A stretch of DNA of 36,858 nucleotides. It comes from Candidatus Anoxymicrobium japonicum. Its GTDB lineage: Bacteria > Actinomycetota > Geothermincolia > Fen-727 > Anoxymicrobiaceae. Position numbers and translations under genes: made by a program. This document shows, in pieces, positions 15,021 through 22,330 of the stretch. Location of the stretch: NCBI GenBank assembly GCA_002843005.1, contig PHEX01000007.1, forward strand, positions 1 through 36,858, written 5' to 3'. Each line of letters begins with the position of its first letter. Within the stretch, counting starts at the first letter, position 1. The notes beneath the pieces were generated by a model. It did not search any database, was not told the DNA's origin, and saw only the letters and a list, made by a program, of their open reading frames with translations.

Positions 15021-17710
15021 AACGCTGGCACTCTGTGCTCGATCATCGACTCCAGGGACGAGTAGCTCACCACACCACGATCCACGGCGTCTATTGCTCT
15101 GCGCAAGTTGCTCGTGAGAACCGGATCAACTGAGACTTCGGCAATCTGTCTCATCAGATCGATAATCTGCTTCATCGTACGCACCATGTCGCCAACAGAC
15201 CTGTCAGGAAACCGGCTGAGCATCTGCTCGAGCCCTGCCCCTCTCGCCCAGAAAAACGCGGCTTCCCCGAAGCCCGTGTCGGGCGACCCAACGAGGTCGA
15301 GCCCGCGATTGCCCTCAGCGGCCTTTATGTCATCGAACACGCTGTTTAGCCAGTCAAGCGCATCGCCAAGCTTGCCCTGGAGATGTTCGTAACGAGCTCT
15401 CGCGACGCGCCTGGTTTCATCTGTCTCGGCCTCGCGCGACTCGTAAATAAACCACGACGCGAAAGCCGCGAGCTCCTCGGGTTCGAGTTGCGACAGTATC
15501 CCGGCATCGAGCGCCTCGACCAGCAAAAGATCGCACTCGTTATAAACGCGCCTGAGCATGTCGCCCTTACCTGTCATATCCTCACCTTTCACAAAACCAA
15601 AACTGTTCAAGACATCGAGCACGTCCACCAGCCGCCGCGACACGACATCGTGTCCCGAGTCCCTTTCCTTGCGAGCGCTATCCATCTGCCGGGATATCTT
15701 TTCCGCGCGCCGCGCGGATTGCGCGCATCGCTCTCGGCGCTCGCAATCGTTGCAACGGTTGCCCTTGATATCTTGCTCGAGCATTGTGATCGCCGTGAAC
15801 AGATCAATCTCCTCGGGTGTGCCACCGGCGCCGGCCGTGATCGAGCCGGCGTTCCTGCAAATCTCCTCTATCTTTGCTCCCGCCTGCTTGCGAACTTTCC
15901 TTGTCGGCGATGTGATCCTGGCAATGTCAACAACCCCAACCACGCGCGGTGGGTGCTTGAGGATCCGCTCGGAAACTTTCCTGTAACGTCCCATCGGATC
16001 CACAACAAGCACTCCGCCTGGCGTATTACGGCCCTCCTGGCGCTTGCGCACCACGGCCAGCGCCTTCTCCGAGCCTCGATGACCCACAAGAATGACATCG
16101 CCTGGCTGGAGCCGCGTCATAGTCTCTCTTACCTCGCGCTTTCGCCGCTCCTTTGCGATGGTGGAAAGCCGTCGCTGCGTTTTGGCAAGCTGCATCTCGA
16201 GCTGACGGAACTTCCGCGCGTCGGCATCCGGGCAGCGGCTCGCGTCGATCTCCTGATCGAGATCCTCGTCGAGAGCCTCCAGCCGCAACTGCAGTGTGAC
16301 CACGCGCTTATCCGCGCAGTACTGGGCAAAGGAGAGGTTTAGCAGGCGCTGAGCGCCTGTGAGGTCGTGCTCGGCCATGATATTCACCGCCATGTTGTAA
16401 GAGACCTCAAACCGCGATACGACAGGGTGCGGTTCGCGTTTCACAAGCGCGCGTATCTGGTCCACGTTAAAAAACTTCTGGTGAAGGATAACCGAGTAAC
16501 CGATCTCGTCGATCCCGCGCCGCCCCGCCCGCCCGGTGAGTTGCTTGTACTCGCCCGGGGTCAGCGGCCTGTGGGCCTCGCCGTTCCACTTGGAAAGTGT
16601 CTCAATAACCACGGTGCGCGCGGGCATGTTCATCCCGAGTGAAAGCGTCTCGGTCGCAAAGACGACCTTGATGAGTCCGCTTGAAAAAAGCTCTTCTACG
16701 GCTTCTTTGAAGAGGGGAAGAGCGCCCGCGTGGTGCGCCGCTACGCCCGCCTTCATCGCTGTCGCGAAGCTCTCGTAATTCAGGCACGCGAGATCCGCCG
16801 GATCGAGAAAACGCATCTTCTCGTCGAGGTACGCCTCGATAGCCTTTGCCTCGGCGGGGCTTGTCAGCGACATCCCATCCTTGCGGCAATAGGTGACGGA
16901 ATCCTGGCATGCGGCGCGAGAAAAAAGGAAGTATATCGCCGGCAGCATATCCCGCCGTTTGAGCTCCCTTATGACTTCAGTCCTTCTGGGCGCCAGGTTC
17001 GGCCCTCTCCCGCCACGACGTCCACTTCCCGATCCGGACGAACGATACTTGAGCGCCTCTATCTGCTCACTGATGACGCGGGTGAGATTTTTGTCGAAGA
17101 GCCCGCAAAGCGCTTTGCCAACGAAGTAGTGGTTGCGCAATTTGACGGGCCGCTCTTTCGAGAAAACGACATCCACGCCACCTCTGATGCTGTTCATCCA
17201 ATCGGCCAGGTCGCGCGCGTTGGATACTGTCGCGCTCAAAGCTACGATCTTCACCGTGTCGGGCAAAAGAATTACTATCTCTTCCCAGACCGCGCCCCTT
17301 TCCGGATCCTGCATGTAATGGACCTCATCTAAGACGACCACTCCCAGTTCATCCAGTTTCGAACTCGATTCATAGATCATGTTGCGCAGCACCTCGGTCG
17401 TCATCACGACCAGTGGCGCCTCGCCATTGATGCAGTTGTCCCCCGTGAGAAGGCCCACGTCGCCTTGCGGGTACACGCGGGACAAATCCCTGAACTTCTG
17501 ATTGGAGAGCGCCTTCATGGGCGTCGTATAGAAGAACTTCTTCCCCTGAGATCGCGCCTGCTCCAACGCGTACTCGGCGACCACTGTCTTGCCCGAACCC
17601 GTGGGAGCGGCCACGAGCACAGACCTGCCTTCCGAGAGCCTGTCAATCGCGTCGCACTGGAACTCATCCGGCGAAAACCCGTATTTTTTTCTGAATTCAT
17701 CGGTGTTCAT
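15017..17710 (-). CDS. Ski2/Mtr4-like (HelY-type) DEAD/DExH RNA helicase
   Basis: This 897-residue superfamily 2 helicase is probably an RNA-unwinding enzyme in RNA turnover or processing. The Walker A loop APTGSGKT is at 35-42, DEVH at 128-131 and SAT near 159. The second RecA domain has TETLSLGMNMPAR and the arginine finger motif QLTGRAGRRG. The middle has the rRNA-processing/arch region (LQPGDVILV) and a cysteine group CNDCERRERC, equivalent to that of actinobacterial HelY proteins. The C-terminus is a DSHCT-type helical domain. A Gly/Ser/Arg-rich stretch lies between motif III and the second RecA domain. The ATG at 17710 is preceded by no ribosome binding site, so a leaderless transcript is possible. 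Confidence 0.93.
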   Translation of the reverse strand: MNTDEFRKKYGFSPDEFQCDAIDRLSEGRSVLVAAPTGSGKTVVAEYALEQARSQGKKFFYTTPMKALSNQKFRDLSRVYPQGDVGLLTGDNCINGEAPLVVMTTEVLRNMIYESSSKLDELGVVVLDEVHYMQDPERGAVWEEIVILLPDTVKIVALSATVSNARDLADWMNSIRGGVDVVFSKERPVKLRNHYFVGKALCGLFDKNLTRVISEQIEALKYRSSGSGSGRRGGRGPNLAPRRTEVIRELKRRDMLPAIYFLFSRAACQDSVTYCRKDGMSLTSPAEAKAIEAYLDEKMRFLDPADLACLNYESFATAMKAGVAAHHAGALPLFKEAVEELFSSGLIKVVFATETLSLGMNMPARTVVIETLSKWNGEAHRPLTPGEYKQLTGRAGRRGIDEIGYSVILHQKFFNVDQIRALVKREPHPVVSRFEVSYNMAVNIMAEHDLTGAQRLLNLSFAQYCADKRVVTLQLRLEALDEDLDQEIDASRCPDADARKFRQLEMQLAKTQRRLSTIAKERRKREVRETMTRLQPGDVILVGHRGSEKALAVVRKRQEGRNTPGGVLVVDPMGRYRKVSERILKHPPRVVGVVDIARITSPTRKVRKQAGAKIEEICRNAGSITAGAGGTPEEIDLFTAITMLEQDIKGNRCNDCERRERCAQSARRAEKISRQMDSARKERDSGHDVVSRRLVDVLDVLNSFGFVKGEDMTGKGDMLRRVYNECDLLLVEALDAGILSQLEPEELAAFASWFIYESREAETDETRRVARARYEHLQGKLGDALDWLNSVFDDIKAAEGNRGLDLVGSPDTGFGEAAFFWARGAGLEQMLSRFPDRSVGDMVRTMKQIIDLMRQIAEVSVDPVLTSNLRRAIDAVDRGVVSYSSLESMIEHRVPAL

Positions 17711-17716
17711 GCATTC

Positions 17717-17722
17717 ATTGTA
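17717..17722 (-). promoter_or_regulatory. Possible -10 box for a leaderless helicase-truA transcript
   Basis: On the minus strand GATACAAT contains TACAAT and ends six bases before the helicase ATG. Transcription would begin at or next to the start codon, fitting the lack of a Shine-Dalgarno. Repeat E7 occupies the expected -35 area. The call is tentative. Confidence 0.35.
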
Positions 17723-17725
17723 TCA

Positions 17726-17812
17726 GGGGTCAGGCACCGTCTACCTTTCCGTCTACCGCAACATGGGGTCAGGCACCGTCTACCGCTTTAGCGGTAGACG
17801 GTGCCAGACCCC
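17726..17812. repeat. Repeat element E7 (GGGGTCAGGCACC family), solo arm plus full palindrome
   Basis: GGGGTCAGGCACCGTCTACC at 17726-17745 continues TTTCCGTCTACC as in E2. After GCAACAT, a complete palindrome (17765-17812) starts GGGGTCAGGCACCGTCTACC and returns as GGTAGACGGTGCC-A-GACCCC, closing on CGCTTTAGCG. One base is missing in the right arm. It separates the divergent helicase and corA genes. Confidence 0.9.
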
Positions 17813-17818
17813 TACTCA

Positions 17819-17824
17819 TATAAT
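17819..17824 (+). promoter_or_regulatory. Possible -10 box for corA
   Basis: A perfect TATAAT lies 29 bases before the corA GTG and seven bases after the edge of E7. The -35 position falls inside the palindrome and has no TTGACA-like hexamer. Confidence 0.4.
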
Positions 17825-17853
17825 GTCTTCAGGTTAGAGAAAGGAAATCACCT

Positions 17854-18849
17854 GTGCGCGTCTACCTGGAGAAAGCCGATGGCGGCATCACAACAACTTC
17901 ATCGCTCGATGGAGTTGCCCTGACCGACGCCAAACTACTCTGGATCGACTCCCTCGCTCCGTCCGACGACGAGATTTCTCGTATCGGCGAACTCATTGGA
18001 ACGCACCCGCTCGAACTCGAGTACTGCAGGAGGCCCGACGGCAAACCGAAACTGCAGGAGTTCCCCAACCACCTTTTCATCTCCTGGGAATTTCTCTGTG
18101 ATTCGCCCGAAACCGATGTGATAGAAACCACGCCGGTGTTTCTGTTTCTTGGCGCAAACTTCCTCGTGACCGTGCACCGTGACAAGCTCAGCGACATCGA
18201 CAACGTTTGGGACAAGCCCCGGGGCGGCCCGGAACTCCACAAACACAACCCGGCCCTCGTTCTCTACGCGATACTGAATAGCGCGGTTGATGATTACTTT
18301 CCGATAATCGAAGAGATCACGAACAACATCGACATGTACCAGGACATGCTGATGTCCGGCGAGGTAGCCGGCGACTTGCAGGTCATCATGTCACAGAAGC
18401 ACCGGAACATGGCTATGAGGAGACTCGTCATGGCTCACCGCGACGTGATCCTCAAGCTCGGGCGCAGGGACACGCCATTCGTGCCCGAGCACCTCACGCT
18501 TTACATCTTGGATATCTACGACCTCCTCATCCGCGTGGCCTCGGAAGTGGAAACAAACGCGGATCTCATCACGGCGTCGATGGACATCCACTTGAACGTC
18601 GTCTCGAACCGCTTAAACAAGATCATGAAGAAGTTGACGATAATCTCGACGATATTCCTGCCGCTGACGTTCCTCGTCGGTCTTTACGGGATGAACTTCA
18701 AGTACATGCCTGAACTCAGTTGGAAATACGGGTACCTTATGGCCTGGGTCGCCTTCCTCATCATCGCGGTAGTAACGTATTTCCTGGCCAGGTGGTTTGT
18801 AGACAAGCCGCCCCGAAAGCGCCGCGACATGGTCGGTGACGACAGTTGA
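17854..18849 (+). CDS. corA: CorA-type magnesium/cobalt transporter
   Basis: This 331-residue pentameric divalent-cation channel of the inner membrane has a large cytoplasmic N-terminal alpha/beta domain. A long stalk helix follows (about 190-270), then two C-terminal transmembrane helices. The selectivity signature GMN is present in LVGLYGMNFKYMPEL at the end of the first helix. The second helix is roughly YLMAWVAFLIIAVVTYFLARW. The basic C-terminal tail KPPRKRRD is cytoplasmic. GTG at 17854 follows AAAGGAAA. The stop overlaps the next gene's TTG. Confidence 0.95.
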   Translation: MRVYLEKADGGITTTSSLDGVALTDAKLLWIDSLAPSDDEISRIGELIGTHPLELEYCRRPDGKPKLQEFPNHLFISWEFLCDSPETDVIETTPVFLFLGANFLVTVHRDKLSDIDNVWDKPRGGPELHKHNPALVLYAILNSAVDDYFPIIEEITNNIDMYQDMLMSGEVAGDLQVIMSQKHRNMAMRRLVMAHRDVILKLGRRDTPFVPEHLTLYILDIYDLLIRVASEVETNADLITASMDIHLNVVSNRLNKIMKKLTIISTIFLPLTFLVGLYGMNFKYMPELSWKYGYLMAWVAFLIIAVVTYFLARWFVDKPPRKRRDMVGDDS

Positions 18850-19346
18850 ACGAAGCAGCGGGCAGTTATTCCACGATAGAAACGCCATCATCGGCAACCG
18901 GCGATCAGTGCTCGAGCATCCATGTCGAGCGCGTGCGTGCGTGCGACAGGCTCAAGGTTGAAGGCCCGCTGTTCGCGCTCGCGTCGGCCGTGGTAGTCGT
19001 TTCGTTCCTGTTGCCCGCACTGAGATCCCGTCACATGTGGATCAGCGCGCCGTGCGTCTTCCACAAAGTAACGCGCGTTCCATGCTTCATGTGCGGCATG
19101 ACCAGGAGCTTCGTGTTCACCGCTCACGGAAACTTGCACAGAGCGTTCGAGATGCATCTCCTCGGGCCACTTCTTTTTTTGGTGGCTTGCGGACTCGTGG
19201 CATATCTGGGAAGTGTACTCGCCTTCGGCTATCGCATAAAATACAGGCTGGCGCCACGAACGCGGAGAATAGCGTTCTGGTCGGCGCTTGGGATACTGTT
19301 GATATGCTGGGGAATCAAGATAGCCTTCATTAGAAGCGGTTGGTAG
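18846..19346 (+). CDS. DUF2752 family small membrane protein
   Basis: This 166-residue protein has three predicted membrane segments (about 42-60, 95-125 and 141-160). It has the DUF2752 core PCFMCGMTRSF, with C80, C83 and the Thr-Arg pair at 86-87. The family is widespread in bacteria and without a proven function; the Cys pair could bind metal or be redox-active. TTG at 18846 overlaps the corA stop (TTGA), suggesting coupling; no better-spaced start was seen. The preceding 40 residues are polar and unlike the family core, so the true start could be further in. Confidence 0.8.
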   Translation: MNEAAGSYSTIETPSSATGDQCSSIHVERVRACDRLKVEGPLFALASAVVVVSFLLPALRSRHMWISAPCVFHKVTRVPCFMCGMTRSFVFTAHGNLHRAFEMHLLGPLLFLVACGLVAYLGSVLAFGYRIKYRLAPRTRRIAFWSALGILLICWGIKIAFIRSGW

Positions 19347-19372
19347 CATTCAGGGTTCAGGGAAAGGAGCAG

Positions 19373-20035
19373 ATGATGGAGCAACAGCAGAGCAGTCTCG
19401 TTCAAAACCTCTATTACTACATTCAGGAGCGTGTTAACAGCGACTGGACAACGGAGGCGGGCATTGCGATCCTTCTCACGGTCGTCACCTGCGGCATCTA
19501 CGGCTGGTACATCTTTTACAAGTTGATGGAACGCAGGGACATGCACCTTGCCCGGATCGCGAATATGGTGAACACGTCCGTTGCGCTGCTCAACGAGAAG
19601 GCTGCCGCGAGCGGCAAGACCGAGCTGATCGGCCAGGAGGTAGCACAACTGGCGATGATCCAGCGTGAGATGTTCGATCAGAGCCGCGAGCGCGGCGCCG
19701 CTCTGTGGCTGGTGCTGGCTATCTTCACTGGAATAGCGCTCTGGATCGGATATTACTTCTTGATGGACGACTTCACAAAACATGACCAGCTCGAAGCGCA
19801 GTACTTCACATTGATGTCATCGGCACTCGCCAAAATGGAGTTGTCCACACAGGCTTCGCAGGCGGCGCCAAGTATCCCGGAGCGCAACTTCGTCGCCTAC
19901 CTCATCCTCTCTATCGTGACCTGCGGCATTTATTCCCTGTACTGGATGTATGTGCTGATCGATGACGTCAACCGGCATGTGGAAGCGCAGATACAATGGG
20001 AAGACTTTATCTACTCGGCGCTCGCGTCGGCGTGA
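19373..20035 (+). CDS. DUF4234-like membrane protein with two homologous halves
   Basis: This protein of about 220 residues has two copies of a DUF4234-like hairpin. The first is around ILLTVVTCGIYGWY (34-47) and the second around LILSIVTCGIYSLYW (177-191). A third hydrophobic segment, LWLVLAIFTGIALWIGYYFL (111-130), lies between them. The conserved VTCGIY is repeated exactly, pointing to internal duplication. The function is unknown. AAGGAG at 19364-19369 precedes ATG 19373 and ATG 19376; the second has the more usual spacing. It lies in the same direction as corA and DUF2752 and may be co-transcribed. Confidence 0.78.
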   Translation: MMEQQQSSLVQNLYYYIQERVNSDWTTEAGIAILLTVVTCGIYGWYIFYKLMERRDMHLARIANMVNTSVALLNEKAAASGKTELIGQEVAQLAMIQREMFDQSRERGAALWLVLAIFTGIALWIGYYFLMDDFTKHDQLEAQYFTLMSSALAKMELSTQASQAAPSIPERNFVAYLILSIVTCGIYSLYWMYVLIDDVNRHVEAQIQWEDFIYSALASA

Positions 20036-20098
20036 CGGCCAACACAATGATTTGTGATCCACGGGCGCGTCAGCGCTCTGATGAACAGGAGGCAATAA

Positions 20099-20638
20099 AT
20101 GAAATTCTGTAACCAGTGCGGGCAGGGCAGCGCCGACGAGGCTGTCTTCTGCATACAGTGCGGGACGCCACTTGCGGACGCTCAGCAAACACAAACCGTT
20201 AACCAACCAGGTGAGGCCACGCCAACACCAACGGCAGGCGACCCTCTCCCGCCGCCCCCACCGGGAATGCCTCCGGGAGCGGGTGCGCCGCCACCTCCCG
20301 GCTACACGCCTTATCGCCGGGCGCCTCAAACCGATGGAATGGCTGTCGCGTCCCTCGTGTTGGGCATCGCGGGATTCTTCTGCTGCCCTCTGATAAGTGG
20401 CATTCTAGCCGTGATCTTCGGATACATGGCGCGGCGCAACATCAAGGAGAGTGGTGGCGCTCTCGGGGGCGACAGCATGGCGACGGCAGGCATAATCCTG
20501 GGGTACGTCCAGCTCGGCCTGACCCTCCTGTTTATCGCTATCTGGATAATCACCATCGTAATATCTGGCACGAGTTGCTCACATCAAGGTTGCCACTTTA
20601 ACATGATATTTCCGGCGATCTTCATGGCGCTAGTCTAG
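20099..20638 (+). CDS. Zinc-ribbon and DUF4190 domain membrane protein
   Basis: This 179-residue protein begins with a zinc ribbon (C4, C7, C18, C21). A Pro-rich linker follows (about 45-75, with PPPPPG repeats), then a DUF4190-type membrane domain. That domain has MAVASLVLGIAGFFCCPL, ILAVIFGYMARRNIKESGG and a second pair of hydrophobic segments. The family is common and of unknown function. AGGAGG at 20087-20092 gives ideal spacing to the ATG. The C-terminal end (HQGCHFNMIFPAIFMALV) is less typical. The last base of the TAG stop is the first base of repeat E8, so the original C-terminus may have been altered by the element. Confidence 0.82.
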   Translation: MKFCNQCGQGSADEAVFCIQCGTPLADAQQTQTVNQPGEATPTPTAGDPLPPPPPGMPPGAGAPPPPGYTPYRRAPQTDGMAVASLVLGIAGFFCCPLISGILAVIFGYMARRNIKESGGALGGDSMATAGIILGYVQLGLTLLFIAIWIITIVISGTSCSHQGCHFNMIFPAIFMALV

Positions 20639-20703
20639 GGGTCAGGCACCGTCTACCTTCTACGCAGTAGAGGTAGACGGAAAGGTAGACGGTGCCTGAC
20701 CCC
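20638..20703. repeat. Palindromic element E8 (GGGGTCAGGCACC family), 22-bp arms
   Basis: GGGGTCAGGCACCGTCTACC plus TT at the left (20638-20659) is the perfect complement of the right arm (20682-20703). The tip holds a small CTAC/GTAG hairpin and an extra GGTAGACGG that duplicates part of the right arm. The left end overlaps the stop of the zinc-ribbon protein. It lies between convergent genes and could terminate both. Confidence 0.92.
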
Positions 20704-20713
20704 TGACCTGGCT

Positions 20714-20749
20714 CAACGCATAAAATGGTTTGACCCCATTATGCGTTTT
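20714..20749. repeat. Solo arm E9 of the AAAACGCATAATGGGG family at the xseB 3' end
   Basis: The plus strand reads AACGCATAAAATGG and then TTTGACCCCATTATGCGTTTT-like sequence. This matches the right arm of E3 (5089-5125) apart from a small gap. On the minus strand GAAAACGCATAA gives the last residues and the stop of xseB (20739-20741). Confidence 0.85.
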
Positions 20750-20978
20750 CTTCTTCGTCCTCCAGGGAGACGCTCTCGATTTCGCCTTCCATGGAATCGA
20801 CCAGCAGTTCTACCTTTGCCTGAGCTCCATCGAGTTTTTCCTGGCAATACTTGATAAGCTCGACGCCGCGCTCAAAAAGCGACAGGCTTTGCTCGAGTTC
20901 GAGTTCGCCGCTCTCAAGCGAGTTGGTGATCTTCTCAAGCTCCTCTATCGCTTCCTTGAAAGTAGGCTCATTCTTCAA
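20739..20978 (-). CDS. xseB: Exodeoxyribonuclease VII small subunit
   Basis: This 79-residue helical hairpin subunit coats XseA and is needed for single-strand exonuclease activity. It has the family pattern TFKEAIEELEKITNSLESGELELEQSLSLFERG, running in two helices, with LIKYCQEKLDGAQAKVE after it. TTG at 20978 is preceded by AGGA close upstream. The last residues ENA and the stop are encoded by repeat E9. It follows xseA with a six-base gap, as in most genomes. Confidence 0.94.
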   Translation of the reverse strand: MKNEPTFKEAIEELEKITNSLESGELELEQSLSLFERGVELIKYCQEKLDGAQAKVELLVDSMEGEIESVSLEDEEENA

Positions 20979-20984
20979 AAGTCC

Positions 20985-22289
20985 TCACTCCTTCCCTGTG
21001 ACCTCGGCGTCCAGAACGCCGCTCTCCAATTTTATCTTCAAGGCCGCCCCCACGACTACGTCCGCAGCGGAGCGGACCACTTTGCCCGTGGACTTCTCGA
21101 GCGTTATCGAATAGCCTCGCTTGAGCACCGCGAGCGGGCTCAAAGCCGTGACCCGCGCCTTCGCGCGTTCGAGCGCGATCCTCTGTCGCGCGAGCATCTC
21201 ATCCGGTCGCCCGAAAACCGGCCTGCTCACTATGACCCTGAGCCTGTACCTGCTACGCTCGAGACCCCTTCGTGGACTTTCTGGGAGCGCCTTTGAAGCA
21301 CGCTCCCACCTCTGCATGAACCGCCCCAGAAGGAAATCCACTCCTCTGTAGAGCGGCAAGCGCTTGATGCCCGCCAGTTGCCGTCGGTCGCTTTGCCCCC
21401 TCGCCGCCACATGTCCGCGCATGGCGACGGCGCTCGATCTAAGCATTGAGCGAACATGGGGGCAGTCAGGGACAGCGGCCTGAGCCGCCGAGGTTGGAGT
21501 GCTGGCCCATCTGTCGGCGACGAGGTCGGCGATGCTCACGTCCGGCTCGTGGCCTATGCCTGTTATCACCGGCAAGCGCATGCGCGCCACCGCGCGAGCC
21601 ACTTCCTCGGTGCTGAAAGGCTCGAGATCCTCGATAGAGCCACCTCCGCGGGCAAGAATCACCAGGTCTACAGGAAAATCGGAGTCGAAAAAACGCAACC
21701 CGGCGCATATCTGCTCAACCGCGCCGACGCCCTGCACTCGCACGCCCCGCACGAAAACACTCGCGGGCGGAAACCGTCTCGCAATCGTTGTGGTGACATC
21801 GCGAACGGCCGCGCCTCTCGGAGAGGTAACGACCCCGATGCGCTCGGGGAACGCCGGCAACGGCTTCTTGCGCGCGTCGTCGAAAAGCCCCTCAGCCTGC
21901 AGTTTCTTCTTTATCATCTCGATCCTGCGCTGAATTTCGCCTACCCCGAATAAGCGCATCTCAGACACTCTCACCTGGTAGCGACCCTGCTTCTCGTACA
22001 GAGTCAACACTCCTTCGACCACGACCGAGGCGCCGTCCTCGAGCTTGAAATCCAGGCTATCAAAAAGCCGCTTTGGCACGATGGCCGGCAATGTGGCTTC
22101 GCTGTCGCGCAGGCTCAAATAGACGTAGTACGGATAACGCGTGTTGAGTCCGGACGCCTCGCCCCGCACTGTCACGCGAATGCCCTCGAGAGCCTGCTTT
22201 GCCATCCGGTTGACCTCGCTCACCGTAAGGATCGTCTCGGCGTCAGGTGGCGCCTGATCTAACGGCAAGGTCATCTCTTCGTCTTCCAT
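20985..22289 (-). CDS. xseA: Exodeoxyribonuclease VII large subunit
   Basis: This 434-residue catalytic subunit degrades single-stranded DNA from both ends. The N-terminal OB-fold (about 20-120, TVSEVNRMAKQALEG and VTVRGEASGL) binds DNA. The catalytic domain carries GVVTSPRGAAVRDV, ILARGGGSIEDLEPF and TGIGHEPDVSIADLVAD, followed by RWASTPTSAAQA, the family's conserved motifs. The C-terminus has the conserved LKRGYSI. The length is slightly above the usual 400-450 midpoint. AGGAGAG lies eight bases before the ATG. The leader contains a solo repeat arm (E10) immediately upstream of that ribosome binding site. Confidence 0.97.
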   Translation of the reverse strand: MEDEEMTLPLDQAPPDAETILTVSEVNRMAKQALEGIRVTVRGEASGLNTRYPYYVYLSLRDSEATLPAIVPKRLFDSLDFKLEDGASVVVEGVLTLYEKQGRYQVRVSEMRLFGVGEIQRRIEMIKKKLQAEGLFDDARKKPLPAFPERIGVVTSPRGAAVRDVTTTIARRFPPASVFVRGVRVQGVGAVEQICAGLRFFDSDFPVDLVILARGGGSIEDLEPFSTEEVARAVARMRLPVITGIGHEPDVSIADLVADRWASTPTSAAQAAVPDCPHVRSMLRSSAVAMRGHVAARGQSDRRQLAGIKRLPLYRGVDFLLGRFMQRWERASKALPESPRRGLERSRYRLRVIVSRPVFGRPDEMLARQRIALERAKARVTALSPLAVLKRGYSITLEKSTGKVVRSAADVVVGAALKIKLESGVLDAEVTGKE

Positions 22290-22304
22290 CGATCCACTCT
22301 CCTT

Positions 22305-22321
22305 AGACGGTGCCTGACCCC
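22305..22321. repeat. Solo arm E10 of the GGGGTCAGGCACC family between xseA and the C39-like gene
   Basis: AGACGGTGCCTGACCCC on the plus strand is an isolated half of the palindrome seen at 20638 and 17765. It lies in the 41-base gap between the C39-like gene's stop and the xseA ribosome binding site. Confidence 0.8.
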
Positions 22322-22330
22322 TATTCTATT

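Noticed and set aside
15383-16342. 319-residue plus-strand frame opposite the helicase
   Set aside because: It lies wholly within the helicase coding region in antisense, without motifs or start signals.
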